Shown piece after piece: positions 1-6,448 of a DNA stretch of 6,909 nt (positions are counted from its first letter, which is position 1; the number at the start of each line of letters is the position of its first letter). The translations under genes were made by a program, and so were the position numbers. Source of the DNA: an uncultured Clostridia bacterium (GTDB taxonomy: Bacteria; Bacillota; Clostridia; Oscillospirales; CAG-272); contig CAMGGT010000047.1 in assembly GCA_946055715.1 (NCBI GenBank), positions 1 to 6,909 of the forward strand, in the 5' to 3' direction. Under the pieces are notes generated by a model. The model made no database searches, was not told the DNA's origin, and worked only from the letters and a program-made list of their open reading frames with translations.

Positions 1-6
1 TTATTG

Positions 7-12
7 TATAAT
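7..12 (+). promoter_or_regulatory. Probable -10 box for the DUF1385-prmC unit
   Basis: A perfect TATAAT lies in an AT-rich leader that contrasts with the GC-rich genes after it. The matching -35 would fall left of the window edge, so it cannot be checked. Initiation about 7 bases downstream would give a leader of roughly 55-60 bases before the ATG at 77. The same sequence could be chance in AT-rich intergenic DNA. Confidence 0.5.
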
Positions 13-76
13 AGTAAATTACAATGGATACCTGTGATTTGGTACCGTTGGCTTATTTCAGACAAAGGAACAAGGC

Positions 77-1423
77 ATGAAGAAAAAGGAAACCTGCTCT
101 TCCCGCATGGGCCGCGTGGGCGGCCAGGCGGTGTTGGAGGGCGTGATGATGAAGTCGGGCGACAACTGCGCCACCGCCTGCCGCAAGGCGGACGGCTCCA
201 TTGCCGTGTCGCGCACGGTGTTTGTCTCTGCCCGCAAGAAAAACAAGTTCTGCGCCCTGCCGCTGGTGCGCGGCGTGGTCAACTTTGTGGAGATGATGAA
301 GCTCAGCATGTCTACCCTCAACCAATCGGCGGAGATGATGGGGGAAACGGACGAGCCGGAAACCAAGTTTGAGACATGGCTGCGCGAAAAACTGCACATC
401 AACCCGGTGGCTGTGGTCTCGGCGTTGGGCATCGTGCTGGGGGTGGCGCTGTCTGTCTTTCTGTTCATCTATCTGCCGCGGCTGTTGTCTTCCCTCATTC
501 TGCCTGCGGCGGCACCCGGATGGCGCGCCCTTATGGAGGGTGGCGTGAAGGTGGCACTGTTTGTGGGCTACATCGCGCTGGTGTCTCTGATGCGGGACAT
601 GCGCCGGGTCTTTTGCTACCACGGTGCCGAACATAAAAGCGTGGCCTGCTATGAGGCGGGGGACGAACTGACCCCCGAAAACGCAAAGAAGTATTCCCGC
701 TTTCATCCGCGGTGCGGTACCTCCTTTATGTTTGTGATGATCCTGCTGGGCATTCTGTTCAGCGTGTTTATCAATCTGCTGTTTCCCTCTCTTGGCACCC
801 TGCGGTTCGGCAACCTGCTCTATACCCTCATCAAACTGCTGATCCTGCCGTTGGTGGTGGGACTGGGCTTTGAGTTCATCCTATATGCCGGCCGCCATAA
901 TAACCTTGTGGTGCGTGTGCTCTCCGCGCCCGGCCTGTGGATGCAGCGCCTGACCACGCGCGAGCCGGACGAAACCATGCTGGAATGCGCCATCACCGCG
1001 CTGAAATGCGCCATGCCGGCGGAATATCCGGACTTTGACGAAGCCACCTATGACCGCTCGCCCAAGCCCGCGCCCACCCCGGACGAAAGCGAAAACCCGC
1101 TGACGGAGCAGACCGCCCCCGACGGCACAGACGGCGGTGACGAAGAAAAAAAGGCGGACGGCGGACCCACAGCGACCGCCGATGTGACCGAGGCACCCGA
1201 AGCGTCAAAAGAACCCGAAATGCCCGAGGCATCCGAAACAGTTGCACCGCCCGAGGCGACCGAAACAGCCGAGGCGGCCGATGCAAATGATGATGCCGAG
1301 AATACCGATGCGGCCGAAACCGTAAAAGCAAGTATAACATTCCGGGACGCGGAAGCGGCCGAAACCGTCGGGGCAACCGAACTGCCCCCTTCCGCCGCAT
1401 GCCCCGAGCATGAAGCGCTCTGA
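77..1423 (+). CDS. DUF1385 (YqhQ-type) membrane protein with a long acidic C-terminal tail
   Basis: A 448-residue polytopic membrane protein of the DUF1385 family; the family's molecular role is not known to me. Family hallmarks are visible: GGQAVLEGVMM at 15-25, a YHGAEHKSVACYE block at 181-193 and FHPRCGTSF at 209-217, giving conserved His, Glu and Cys residues that look like a possible metal or catalytic site. Hydrophobic segments at about 111-132, 154-173, 216-236 and 246-270 fit four membrane spans. The conserved domain ends near residue 318. Residues about 328-440 form an unusual Ala/Glu/Thr/Pro-rich tail with no predicted fold, longer than I expect for this family. The ATG at 77 is supported by AAAGGA at 64-69. 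The 3' end overlaps prmC by 14 bases, so the two are probably translated from one message. DUF1385 next to prmC is a common Clostridia arrangement, often with rpmE upstream and prfA downstream; neither is seen here. Confidence 0.9.
   Translation: MKKKETCSSRMGRVGGQAVLEGVMMKSGDNCATACRKADGSIAVSRTVFVSARKKNKFCALPLVRGVVNFVEMMKLSMSTLNQSAEMMGETDEPETKFETWLREKLHINPVAVVSALGIVLGVALSVFLFIYLPRLLSSLILPAAAPGWRALMEGGVKVALFVGYIALVSLMRDMRRVFCYHGAEHKSVACYEAGDELTPENAKKYSRFHPRCGTSFMFVMILLGILFSVFINLLFPSLGTLRFGNLLYTLIKLLILPLVVGLGFEFILYAGRHNNLVVRVLSAPGLWMQRLTTREPDETMLECAITALKCAMPAEYPDFDEATYDRSPKPAPTPDESENPLTEQTAPDGTDGGDEEKKADGGPTATADVTEAPEASKEPEMPEASETVAPPEATETAEAADANDDAENTDAAETVKASITFRDAEAAETVGATELPPSAACPEHEAL
1187..1381 (+). 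repeat. Degenerate in-frame repeat coding for the acidic tail of the DUF1385 protein
   Basis: Variants of GCCGAGGC and CCGAAAC recur throughout this stretch and encode Glu-Ala, Ser-Glu-Thr and Ala-Glu-Thr-Val units (residues about 371-435). The clearest pair is an exact 14-base direct repeat, GCGGCCGAAACCGT, at 1310-1323 and 1355-1368. The copies are 45 bases apart, so the frame is kept, and both encode AAETV. This looks like a coding minisatellite that could gain or lose units without breaking the frame. Confidence 0.6.
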
Positions 1424-2240
1424 CCTTTCCCGCCGCCTGCTGAACGCGGGCATCGAAGACGGCCGCACAGAGGCACGCATGATCTTTGACGCGCTGGCCG
1501 ACCGCCCCTGCCCCGCCTCCGAGACAGACCCCGACAGCCGGGCACTGGGCATTGACGACGGGCGGCTGGACGAGCTGTTGCGCCGCCGCGCCGCGCACGA
1601 ACCCCTGCAATACCTGCTGGGAGAATGCTGGTTTTACCGGGAACGCTATGAAGTCTCTCCCGACTGTCTGATCCCGCGCGGGGACACGGAGGTGCTGGTG
1701 GACTATGCCGTGCATCACCTGCCTCGGGGGGCGCGGTTTCTCGACCTGTGTACCGGCTCGGGCTGTGTGGCTGTCTCGACCCTTGCCGCACGGCCGGACA
1801 CCGCGGCCGTGGGGCTGGACATCAGCCAAGCGGCACTGGCCATCGCCCGGCGCAACGCAGAGGCAAACGGCGTCGCCGATCGGTTACAGTTGCTGTGTGC
1901 CGACGCGCTTGCCTTCCGGCCGTCACAACCCTTTGACGCGGTGCTGGCCAACCCGCCCTATATCCGGCATGACCTGTTGCCCACCCTGCCGCCGGAGGTA
2001 CAGAAAGAACCGGTGCTGGCACTGGACGGCGGGGCGGACGGACTGGCGTTTTACCGCGCGTTTTGTCAAAATCTTTCCTTTTATATATATAAAACCGGAT
2101 TTTGCGCTTGGGAGATCGGCTATGACCAGGGGGCGGATCTGCGCCGACTGGCCGCTGAACACCACTTGTGCATCACCCTGCTACACGACCTGGGCGGACA
2201 GGACCGCGTAGCCGTACTCTCCCCCTCCGCCGACCCCTGA
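1410..2240 (+). CDS. prmC: Peptide chain release factor N5-glutamine methyltransferase (PrmC/HemK)
   Basis: PrmC uses S-adenosylmethionine to methylate the glutamine of the GGQ motif in release factors RF1 and RF2, which speeds peptide release on the ribosome. The protein is 276 residues, normal for the family. An N-terminal helical substrate-binding domain (about 1-75, with PLQYLLG at 65-71) precedes a Rossmann methyltransferase domain. That domain has the SAM-binding DLCTGSGCVAVS at 112-123, the acidic ribose-binding GLDIS at 135-139 and the catalytic NPPY at 181-184. IPRGDTEVLV at 88-97 differs from the common IPRPDTE by Pro to Gly. The ATG lies inside the end of the DUF1385 gene with only a weak CGAG upstream, so translation probably depends on coupling to that gene. 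A very AT-rich patch interrupts the GC-rich coding sequence at about 2071-2100. No prfA follows. Confidence 0.95.
   Translation: MKRSDLSRRLLNAGIEDGRTEARMIFDALADRPCPASETDPDSRALGIDDGRLDELLRRRAAHEPLQYLLGECWFYRERYEVSPDCLIPRGDTEVLVDYAVHHLPRGARFLDLCTGSGCVAVSTLAARPDTAAVGLDISQAALAIARRNAEANGVADRLQLLCADALAFRPSQPFDAVLANPPYIRHDLLPTLPPEVQKEPVLALDGGADGLAFYRAFCQNLSFYIYKTGFCAWEIGYDQGADLRRLAAEHHLCITLLHDLGGQDRVAVLSPSADP
2079..2094. repeat. Perfect 16-base AT palindrome inside prmC
   Basis: TTTT, four AT dinucleotides and AAAA form a perfect self-complementary block encoding residues 224-229 (FYIYKT) of PrmC. It is the only such AT run in the GC-rich coding part of the window. The frame stays open and, compared from memory with other PrmC proteins, the segment before EIGYDQG is of normal length, so I see no inserted element. 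Confidence 0.75.
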
Positions 2241-2272
2241 CAGATGAGACGGGTACTGCCCGCGTGTCTGTC
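2239..2272 (+). terminator. Weak hairpin after prmC, possible terminator
   Basis: GACAGA at 2239-2244 pairs with TCTGTC at 2267-2272, and CGGG at 2250-2253 with CCCG at 2259-2262, with an unpaired internal loop between. It starts inside the prmC stop codon, where a terminator would be expected. No run of T follows on the forward strand (the next bases are TTCCG then seven A), so it does not fit a standard intrinsic terminator. It may only be a 3'-end stabilising hairpin. Confidence 0.25.
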
Positions 2273-2327
2273 TTCCGAAAAAAAGTGGTCCCACGCCCAC
2301 ATCCCGCATAAGATGACAATAGTCACA

Positions 2328-2336
2328 TGTTATGCT
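2328..2336 (+). promoter_or_regulatory. Possible extended -10 promoter for ddl-murI
   Basis: TGTTATGCT matches the extended -10 form TGnTATnnT. No good -35 is visible 16-18 bases upstream, so it would rely on the TG extension. Transcription would begin near 2343, after the upstream in-frame ATG at 2327, leaving a short leader carrying the GAGGT site used for the ATG at 2369. The 128-base gap from prmC makes a separate promoter plausible. Confidence 0.3.
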
Positions 2337-2355
2337 TGACGAAGTTCTCTTGTGC

Positions 2356-2360
2356 GAGGT
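2356..2360 (+). promoter_or_regulatory. Shine-Dalgarno site that decides the ddl start
   Basis: GAGGT lies 8 bases before the ATG at 2369. The alternative in-frame ATG at 2327 has no comparable site and would add 14 residues (MLCLTKFSCARCAL) before the ATP-grasp domain that do not resemble a Ddl N-terminus. Confidence 0.7.
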
Positions 2361-2368
2361 GTGCTTTG

Positions 2369-3415
2369 ATGGCTTTACCCGTTGTTGTTCTGCTCTTTGG
2401 CGGTCCGAGCGAAGAGTATGAAGTGTCTCTGCGCTCTGCCGCCCATATGCTGCGCTGTCTGGACCGCACCCGCTATCGGGTGCTGCCGGTGGGTATCACC
2501 CGCTTTGGCGGTTGGTTCCGCTGTGCGCCCGACCCCGACATGATCTGCCGGGACGAGTGGTTCTGCCAGTGTGAACGAAACATCCCCGTGTATGTGCGCC
2601 GCGGGCAGTTGATCTGCTCGGACGCGCCCGACCGACCCCTGCACCCCCGCGCCGTTCTGCCGGCACTCCACGGTGCCTACGGCGAGGACGGGCGATTGCA
2701 GGGCATGCTTGACTGTCTGGCCCTGCCCTATGTCGGCTCCGGCCCCGAGGCCTCTGCCCTGTGCATGAACAAGGCCCTGACAAAATCCCGCCTGCGGGCG
2801 GCCGGACTGCCGGTGCTGGACTGGCTGGAGGTCACCCCTTCCGACATGGACGACCCGGAGGCCCTGTTTTGCCGGGTGAACGACACCCTCTCCTTCCCCG
2901 TTTTTGTCAAACCTTGCCGCGGCGGCAGTTCCATTGGTGCCTGCCCCGTGCGGGACGGGCACAACCTGCTGCATGCCCTCTCGGAAGCCCTGCTGCATGA
3001 CGACCGCGCCCTGGTGGAACCGCTGGTGGACGCGCAGGAATGTGAAGTGGCGCTCTTCTGTGACGGCAAGCAAACGCTGGTCTCCCGCCCCGGTATGATC
3101 GACTGTGCGGCCGACTTTTACCACTATCGCGCCAAATACAGCGACGCCGACACCCGCACCGTCGTGCCCGCCCCCCTTTCGGGCGAGGTATCGGAACGCA
3201 TGCGGCAACTGGCCCGCGCCGCCTTTGAACTGCTGGGCTGTCGCCACCTGGCGCGCGTGGACTTCTTTGTACGCCGCTCTGACGGCGAGGTGTTTCTGAA
3301 TGAAGTCAACACCCTGCCCGGCATGACCGAGCGCAGCTTGTACCCCGCCCTGATGGCAGACAGCGGCCTGCCCTTCTCCGACTGTCTGACCCGGCTGATC
3401 GAGGCCGCGGTATGA
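2369..3415 (+). CDS. ddl: D-alanine--D-alanine ligase
   Basis: This cytosolic ATP-grasp enzyme joins two D-alanines into the dipeptide that MurF adds to the peptidoglycan precursor. From the ATG at 2369 it has 348 residues, usual for the family. Visible motifs are GGPSEEYEVSL at 11-21 (N-terminal substrate loop), HGAYGEDG at 101-108, KPCRGGSSIG at 181-190 (serine loop), FYHYRAKY at 250-257, RVDFF at 296-300 and NEVNTLPGMT at 311-320. Asp298, Glu312 and Asn314 fit the magnesium ligands. The Tyr257 of AKY matches the tyrosine that, in E. coli DdlB, marks D-Ala-D-Ala rather than D-Ala-D-Lac ligases, so I infer ordinary D-Ala specificity and no resistance role. A longer start at 2327 is possible but less likely. 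The stop overlaps the murI start, tying two peptidoglycan precursor steps together. Confidence 0.95.
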   Translation: MALPVVVLLFGGPSEEYEVSLRSAAHMLRCLDRTRYRVLPVGITRFGGWFRCAPDPDMICRDEWFCQCERNIPVYVRRGQLICSDAPDRPLHPRAVLPALHGAYGEDGRLQGMLDCLALPYVGSGPEASALCMNKALTKSRLRAAGLPVLDWLEVTPSDMDDPEALFCRVNDTLSFPVFVKPCRGGSSIGACPVRDGHNLLHALSEALLHDDRALVEPLVDAQECEVALFCDGKQTLVSRPGMIDCAADFYHYRAKYSDADTRTVVPAPLSGEVSERMRQLARAAFELLGCRHLARVDFFVRRSDGEVFLNEVNTLPGMTERSLYPALMADSGLPFSDCLTRLIEAAV

Positions 3416-4179
3416 TCGGTATCTTTGACAGCGGCCTGGGCGGCCTGGCCGCCCTGCGTGAGATCTGCCGTCTGCGCCCGCAGACCGATGTGCTGTATGT
3501 GGCAGACACCGCCTATGTGCCCTATGGCGACAGAGACGAAGGAGAACTGACGGCGCGGGCACAGGCCGCGGTGGCCTATTTTGCGGCACAGCGGGCAGAG
3601 GCCGTGCTGTTTGCCTGCGGCACCCTTTCGGCCGTGGCCCTGCCGCGCCTTGCCCCCTGCAACACACCCCTCTTCGGCGTGCTTGATCCGGCGGCGGATG
3701 CCGCCGCCCGCGCCACCCAAACCGGCCGCGTGCTGGTGCTGGCCACGGAGGCCTCTGTCTCCTCGGGTGCCTATGTGCGCGCCCTGCGGGCGCGTGGGGT
3801 GGGCTGTGTGTTACAACGCGCCTGCCCCCTGTTTGTGCCGCTGGTGGAGCAGGGGCTGACAAGCCCCGCCGACCCTGCCGTGCAGGGGATGGCAGACCAC
3901 TATCTCTCCGATCTTGCATCGGCCGGGGCAGACACGGTGGTCCTTGGCTGCACCCACTATTCTTACCTGGCAGAGGCGGTGCGCCGACAGCTTCATCCCG
4001 CCGCCGTCATCGACGCGGCCGCCGAGGCCGCCCGCGCCTGCCTTGCTGCCCTGCCCCACGCGGGCGGAAGCGGACAGCGGCGGTTTGCCGTCACCGGCTC
4101 GCCCGAGCGGTTTGCCCGCAGGGCGGCCCCCCTGCTTTCTCTTGCCTCTTCCCTGCCGGTCGCCTCCGTCGCCATCTGA
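3412..4179 (+). CDS. murI: Glutamate racemase family protein with a variant active-site motif
   Basis: Family members convert L-glutamate to D-glutamate, which MurD adds to UDP-MurNAc-L-Ala, by a two-cysteine, cofactor-free mechanism. The 255-residue protein shows DSGLGG at 6-11, ADTAYVPYGDR at 31-41, a first catalytic cysteine (Cys69) in FACGTLSA at 67-74, PLFVPLVE at 139-146 with a candidate catalytic Glu146, and GCTHYSYL at 179-186 with the second catalytic Cys180 and His182. Both cysteines are kept, so activity is likely, but the usual CNT is CGT here: the asparagine, which contacts substrate in characterised enzymes, is glycine. The ATG overlaps the ddl stop (ATGA), with GAGG at 3401-3404 inside ddl as ribosome site, so the pair is probably translationally coupled. 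An aspartate or other amino-acid racemase is a less likely alternative. Confidence 0.88.
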   Translation: MIGIFDSGLGGLAALREICRLRPQTDVLYVADTAYVPYGDRDEGELTARAQAAVAYFAAQRAEAVLFACGTLSAVALPRLAPCNTPLFGVLDPAADAAARATQTGRVLVLATEASVSSGAYVRALRARGVGCVLQRACPLFVPLVEQGLTSPADPAVQGMADHYLSDLASAGADTVVLGCTHYSYLAEAVRRQLHPAAVIDAAAEAARACLAALPHAGGSGQRRFAVTGSPERFARRAAPLLSLASSLPVASVAI

Positions 4180-4193
4180 CGGAGGCGGGCAGG
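4152..4193 (+). terminator. Strong hairpin spanning the murI stop codon
   Basis: CGCCTCCGTC at 4161-4170 pairs perfectly with GACGGAGGCG at 4178-4187 around a 7-base loop. The stem extends, after a 3-base bulge (GGT), through CCTGCC at 4152-4157 with GGCAGG at 4188-4193. That is 16 GC-rich pairs enclosing the murI TGA (4177-4179). No T run follows (TCACAATATTC), so it is not a textbook intrinsic terminator. It could attenuate transcription, protect the ddl-murI 3' end, or mark a processing point before rbfA. Confidence 0.5.
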
Positions 4194-4210
4194 TCACAAT
4201 ATTCATCCAA

Positions 4211-4216
4211 AAGGAG
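4211..4216 (+). promoter_or_regulatory. Shine-Dalgarno site that decides the rbfA start
   Basis: AAGGAG lies 5 bases before the ATG at 4222. An in-frame GTG at 4216 overlaps this site and so cannot use it, which favours the ATG. Confidence 0.85.
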
Positions 4217-4221
4217 TGCGT

Positions 4222-4599
4222 ATGTCAAAATACAGAAAAGACCGCGTCAATGATGCGGTCACACAGGAACTGTCGGTGGCTCTGCGCGAGCTGTCCGACC
4301 CCCGCATTGCCGAGCGGCTGGTCAGCATCACCCATGCGGAGGTGTCGCCCGACCTCAAGATCGCCAAGGTCTATTTTTCGACCATTGAAGAACCCAAAGA
4401 AACCGGAAAACTGCTGGACAAGGCCTCGGGGCTTTTGCGCCACCTGCTGGCAGAACGGCTGAACCTGCGCATCACGCCGGAGCTGGTGTTTGTCTATGAC
4501 GACTCTCTCAAACACGGCGCGCGCATTGCCGAGCTGCTGGACAGCATCCGCCCCAAGGACCCGCCGCAGGAAAGCGACCAAAACGGCGAAAACGGCTGA
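4222..4599 (+). CDS. rbfA: 30S ribosome-binding factor RbfA
   Basis: RbfA binds the maturing 30S subunit near the 5' end of 16S rRNA and helps late processing and cold adaptation. The 125-residue protein has the usual length and single KH-like domain. Recognisable parts are the N-terminal helix with RKDRVNDAVTQELS at 5-18, LVSITHAEVSPDLKIAKVYFS at 33-53 (written here as one stretch of strand-helix-strand) and LRITPELVFVYDDSLKHG at 82-99, followed by a helix RIAELLDSI and a short polar tail. The ATG at 4222 is chosen over the GTG at 4216 because of the AAGGAG site. In many Firmicutes rbfA sits in the nusA-infB operon; here it lies between murI and aspS. The 55-base gap to aspS holds no hairpin that I can see, so rbfA and aspS may share a message. 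Confidence 0.95.
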   Translation: MSKYRKDRVNDAVTQELSVALRELSDPRIAERLVSITHAEVSPDLKIAKVYFSTIEEPKETGKLLDKASGLLRHLLAERLNLRITPELVFVYDDSLKHGARIAELLDSIRPKDPPQESDQNGENG

Positions 4600-4640
4600 C
4601 CCAAAAGCAAAAGAATCATCATTTTCAACATTCAAATACA

Positions 4641-4645
4641 GGGAG
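4641..4645 (+). promoter_or_regulatory. Shine-Dalgarno site that decides the aspS start
   Basis: GGGAG lies 9 bases before the ATG at 4655. The frame is open upstream to an ATG at 4490 inside rbfA, but that would add 55 residues of low-similarity, Arg/Lys/Thr-rich sequence read from rbfA in another frame. The start at 4655 gives a protein of normal AspRS length. Confidence 0.75.
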
Positions 4646-4654
4646 ACAGAAAAA

Positions 4655-6448
4655 ATGGCAGAATTACTCACCGAAAACGACAAACGCTCCTGCTACTGTG
4701 CGGAGCTGACCAAAGCCGACATCGGCCGCCGCGTATGCGTGATGGGCTGGGTGCAGAAACAGCGCAACCTGGGGTCGCTGATCTTCATTGACCTGCGCGA
4801 CCGCTCGGGCATCATCCAGCTTTCGTTTGACGAGCAGACCGACCGCGACATCTTCGACGCCGCCTATTCCATCCGCTCGGAATTTGTGCTGTGCGCCAAG
4901 GGTACCGTCCGTTCCCGCGGGGAGGGGGCGATCAACACGGCGTTGCCCACGGGCGAGATCGAGGTAGCGGTGGACGAGCTGAAGGTGTTGTCTGCCGCCA
5001 AAACGCCCCCCTTTGAGATCGTGGGAAACAGCCCCGTCCGCCCCGACGTGCGCCTGCGGTACCGCTTTTTGGACCTGCGCCGCCCGGACATGCAGCGCAA
5101 CATCATCAACCGCTTCCGCATCACCAAACTGGCGCGGGACTACTATGCGCGCGAGGGCTTCATCGACATCGAGACCCCCAACCTCATCAAGCCCACGCCC
5201 GAGGGCGCGCGCGACTATCTGGTGCCCAGCCGTGTGCATCCCGGCAAGTTCTATGCCCTGCCCCAGTCGCCCCAGCTGTATAAGCAGCTGCTGATGCTCT
5301 CGGGCTTTGACCGCTATTTTCAGATCGCACGCTGCTACCGCGACGAGGACCTGCGCGCCGACCGCCAGCCGGAGTTCACACAGATCGACACCGAAATGTC
5401 CTTTGTGACCCAGGATGATGTCATGCGGGTACACGAGGGCTTCCTCAAATATCTGTTCCGCGAGTTTTACGGTATTGACCTGGGCGGCGACTTCATCCGC
5501 ATGCCCTATGCCGAGGCCATGGAGCGTTTTGGTTCGGACAAGCCCGACATCCGCTTCGGCTTTGAGCTGCACAACCTCTCCGACCTGCTCTCCGGGTGCG
5601 GATTCGGCGTGTTTGCCTCCAACATCAAGCCCGGCAGTTCCGTGCGGGCCATCAATGTCAAGGGCGGTGCGGCCTTCACCCGTAAGGAGATCGACGGTCT
5701 CACCGATCTGGCAAAGACCTACCGCGCAAAGGGGCTGGCATGGCTGAAGAAAAACGAGGCGGGCGAGGTCTCGTCCTCCTATGCCAAATTTCTCACCGAA
5801 GAAGAAAACGCCGCCATTGCCGAGCGCATGGCACTTTCACCCGGCGACCTGCTGCTGGTGGTGGCAGACCGCGACAGCGTGGTGTTTGACGCGCTGGGCG
5901 CCCTGCGTGTGGAATGTGCCAAACGCCTGCACCTGCTGCGTCCCGACGACTATCGCTTCCTGTGGGTGACGGAATTTCCCCTTTTGGAATACAGCGAAGA
6001 GGACGGCCGCTTCTATGCCAAGCACCACCCCTTCACCGCCCCCATGGACGAAGACATTCAGTACCTGGAAAGCGACCCCGGCCGCGTGCGCGCAAAGGCC
6101 TATGACATCGTGCTCAACGGCACCGAGCTGGGCGGCGGCTCCATCCGCATTCACGACGCGGAGCTGCAGTCCCGCATGTTCTCGGTGCTGGGCATGACGG
6201 AAGAGGAGGCCAACGAGAAATTCGGCTTTCTGCTGGAGGCCTTCCGCTATGGCGTGCCACCCCACGGCGGACTGGCCTTCGGTCTGGACCGTCTGGTGGC
6301 CCTCACGCTGGGCTATGAAGACATCCGCGATGTCATCGCCTTCCCGAAGGTGCAGAACGCAAGCGAGCTGATGACCGGCGCGCCCGCCCGCACGGATGAC
6401 AAATCCCTTGCCGAGCTTTCCATCGCCGTCACCGCGCAGGAAGACTGA
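4655..6448 (+). CDS. aspS: Aspartyl-tRNA synthetase, bacterial type
   Basis: AspRS activates aspartate with ATP and charges tRNA(Asp) in the cytoplasm. The 597-residue protein matches the bacterial type (about 590 residues). An OB-fold anticodon-binding domain covers about 15-110 (GWVQKQRNLGSLIFIDLRDR at 31-50). The class II catalytic core follows: motif 1 around 146-180, the flipping-loop region SPQLYKQLL at 205-213, motif 2 FQIARCYRDEDLRADRQPEF at 222-241, and motif 3 YGVPPHGGLAFGLDRLVAL at 532-550. A GAD-type insertion of about 290-420 sits between motifs 2 and 3, as expected for bacteria and absent in archaeal enzymes. All key motif arginines are present. Whether it also charges tRNA(Asn) cannot be judged from this sequence; gatCAB elsewhere in the genome would bear on that. 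It ends right before the repeat-rich tail, with a 5-base hairpin starting at the base after its stop. Confidence 0.97.
   Translation: MAELLTENDKRSCYCAELTKADIGRRVCVMGWVQKQRNLGSLIFIDLRDRSGIIQLSFDEQTDRDIFDAAYSIRSEFVLCAKGTVRSRGEGAINTALPTGEIEVAVDELKVLSAAKTPPFEIVGNSPVRPDVRLRYRFLDLRRPDMQRNIINRFRITKLARDYYAREGFIDIETPNLIKPTPEGARDYLVPSRVHPGKFYALPQSPQLYKQLLMLSGFDRYFQIARCYRDEDLRADRQPEFTQIDTEMSFVTQDDVMRVHEGFLKYLFREFYGIDLGGDFIRMPYAEAMERFGSDKPDIRFGFELHNLSDLLSGCGFGVFASNIKPGSSVRAINVKGGAAFTRKEIDGLTDLAKTYRAKGLAWLKKNEAGEVSSSYAKFLTEEENAAIAERMALSPGDLLLVVADRDSVVFDALGALRVECAKRLHLLRPDDYRFLWVTEFPLLEYSEEDGRFYAKHHPFTAPMDEDIQYLESDPGRVRAKAYDIVLNGTELGGGSIRIHDAELQSRMFSVLGMTEEEANEKFGFLLEAFRYGVPPHGGLAFGLDRLVALTLGYEDIRDVIAFPKVQNASELMTGAPARTDDKSLAELSIAVTAQED

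Noticed and set aside
993..1829. Reverse-strand open frames opposite the DUF1385 tail and prmC
   Set aside because: They are repetitive Arg/Pro/Ser-rich shadows of the repeated tail and of prmC.
2327..2368. Upstream start for ddl
   Set aside because: No ribosome site precedes it. The added residues do not resemble a Ddl N-terminus, and GAGGT is well placed for the ATG at 2369.
2369..3415. Van-type D-Ala-D-Lac ligase (vancomycin resistance)
   Set aside because: The FYHYRAKY block keeps the Tyr of D-Ala-D-Ala ligases, and no vanH or vanX partner lies nearby.
2375..3919. Long reverse-strand open frame (514 codons) opposite ddl and murI
   Set aside because: It lies antisense to two clearly recognised genes, reads as Arg/Gly/His/Ala/Gln-rich low-similarity sequence, and is expected from GC-rich codon bias on the coding strand.
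4490..4654. N-terminal extension of AspRS from an ATG inside rbfA
   Set aside because: The 55 extra residues are rbfA read in another frame. A Shine-Dalgarno site at 4641-4645 and normal family length support the start at 4655.
4600..4654. T-box or other riboswitch before aspS
   Set aside because: The gap is only 55 bases, AT-rich and without visible stems; a T-box leader needs a much longer structured region.
4664..5572. Reverse-strand open frame (302 codons) opposite aspS
   Set aside because: It mirrors the aspS codon pattern, has no recognisable domain, and lies entirely within a conserved gene.
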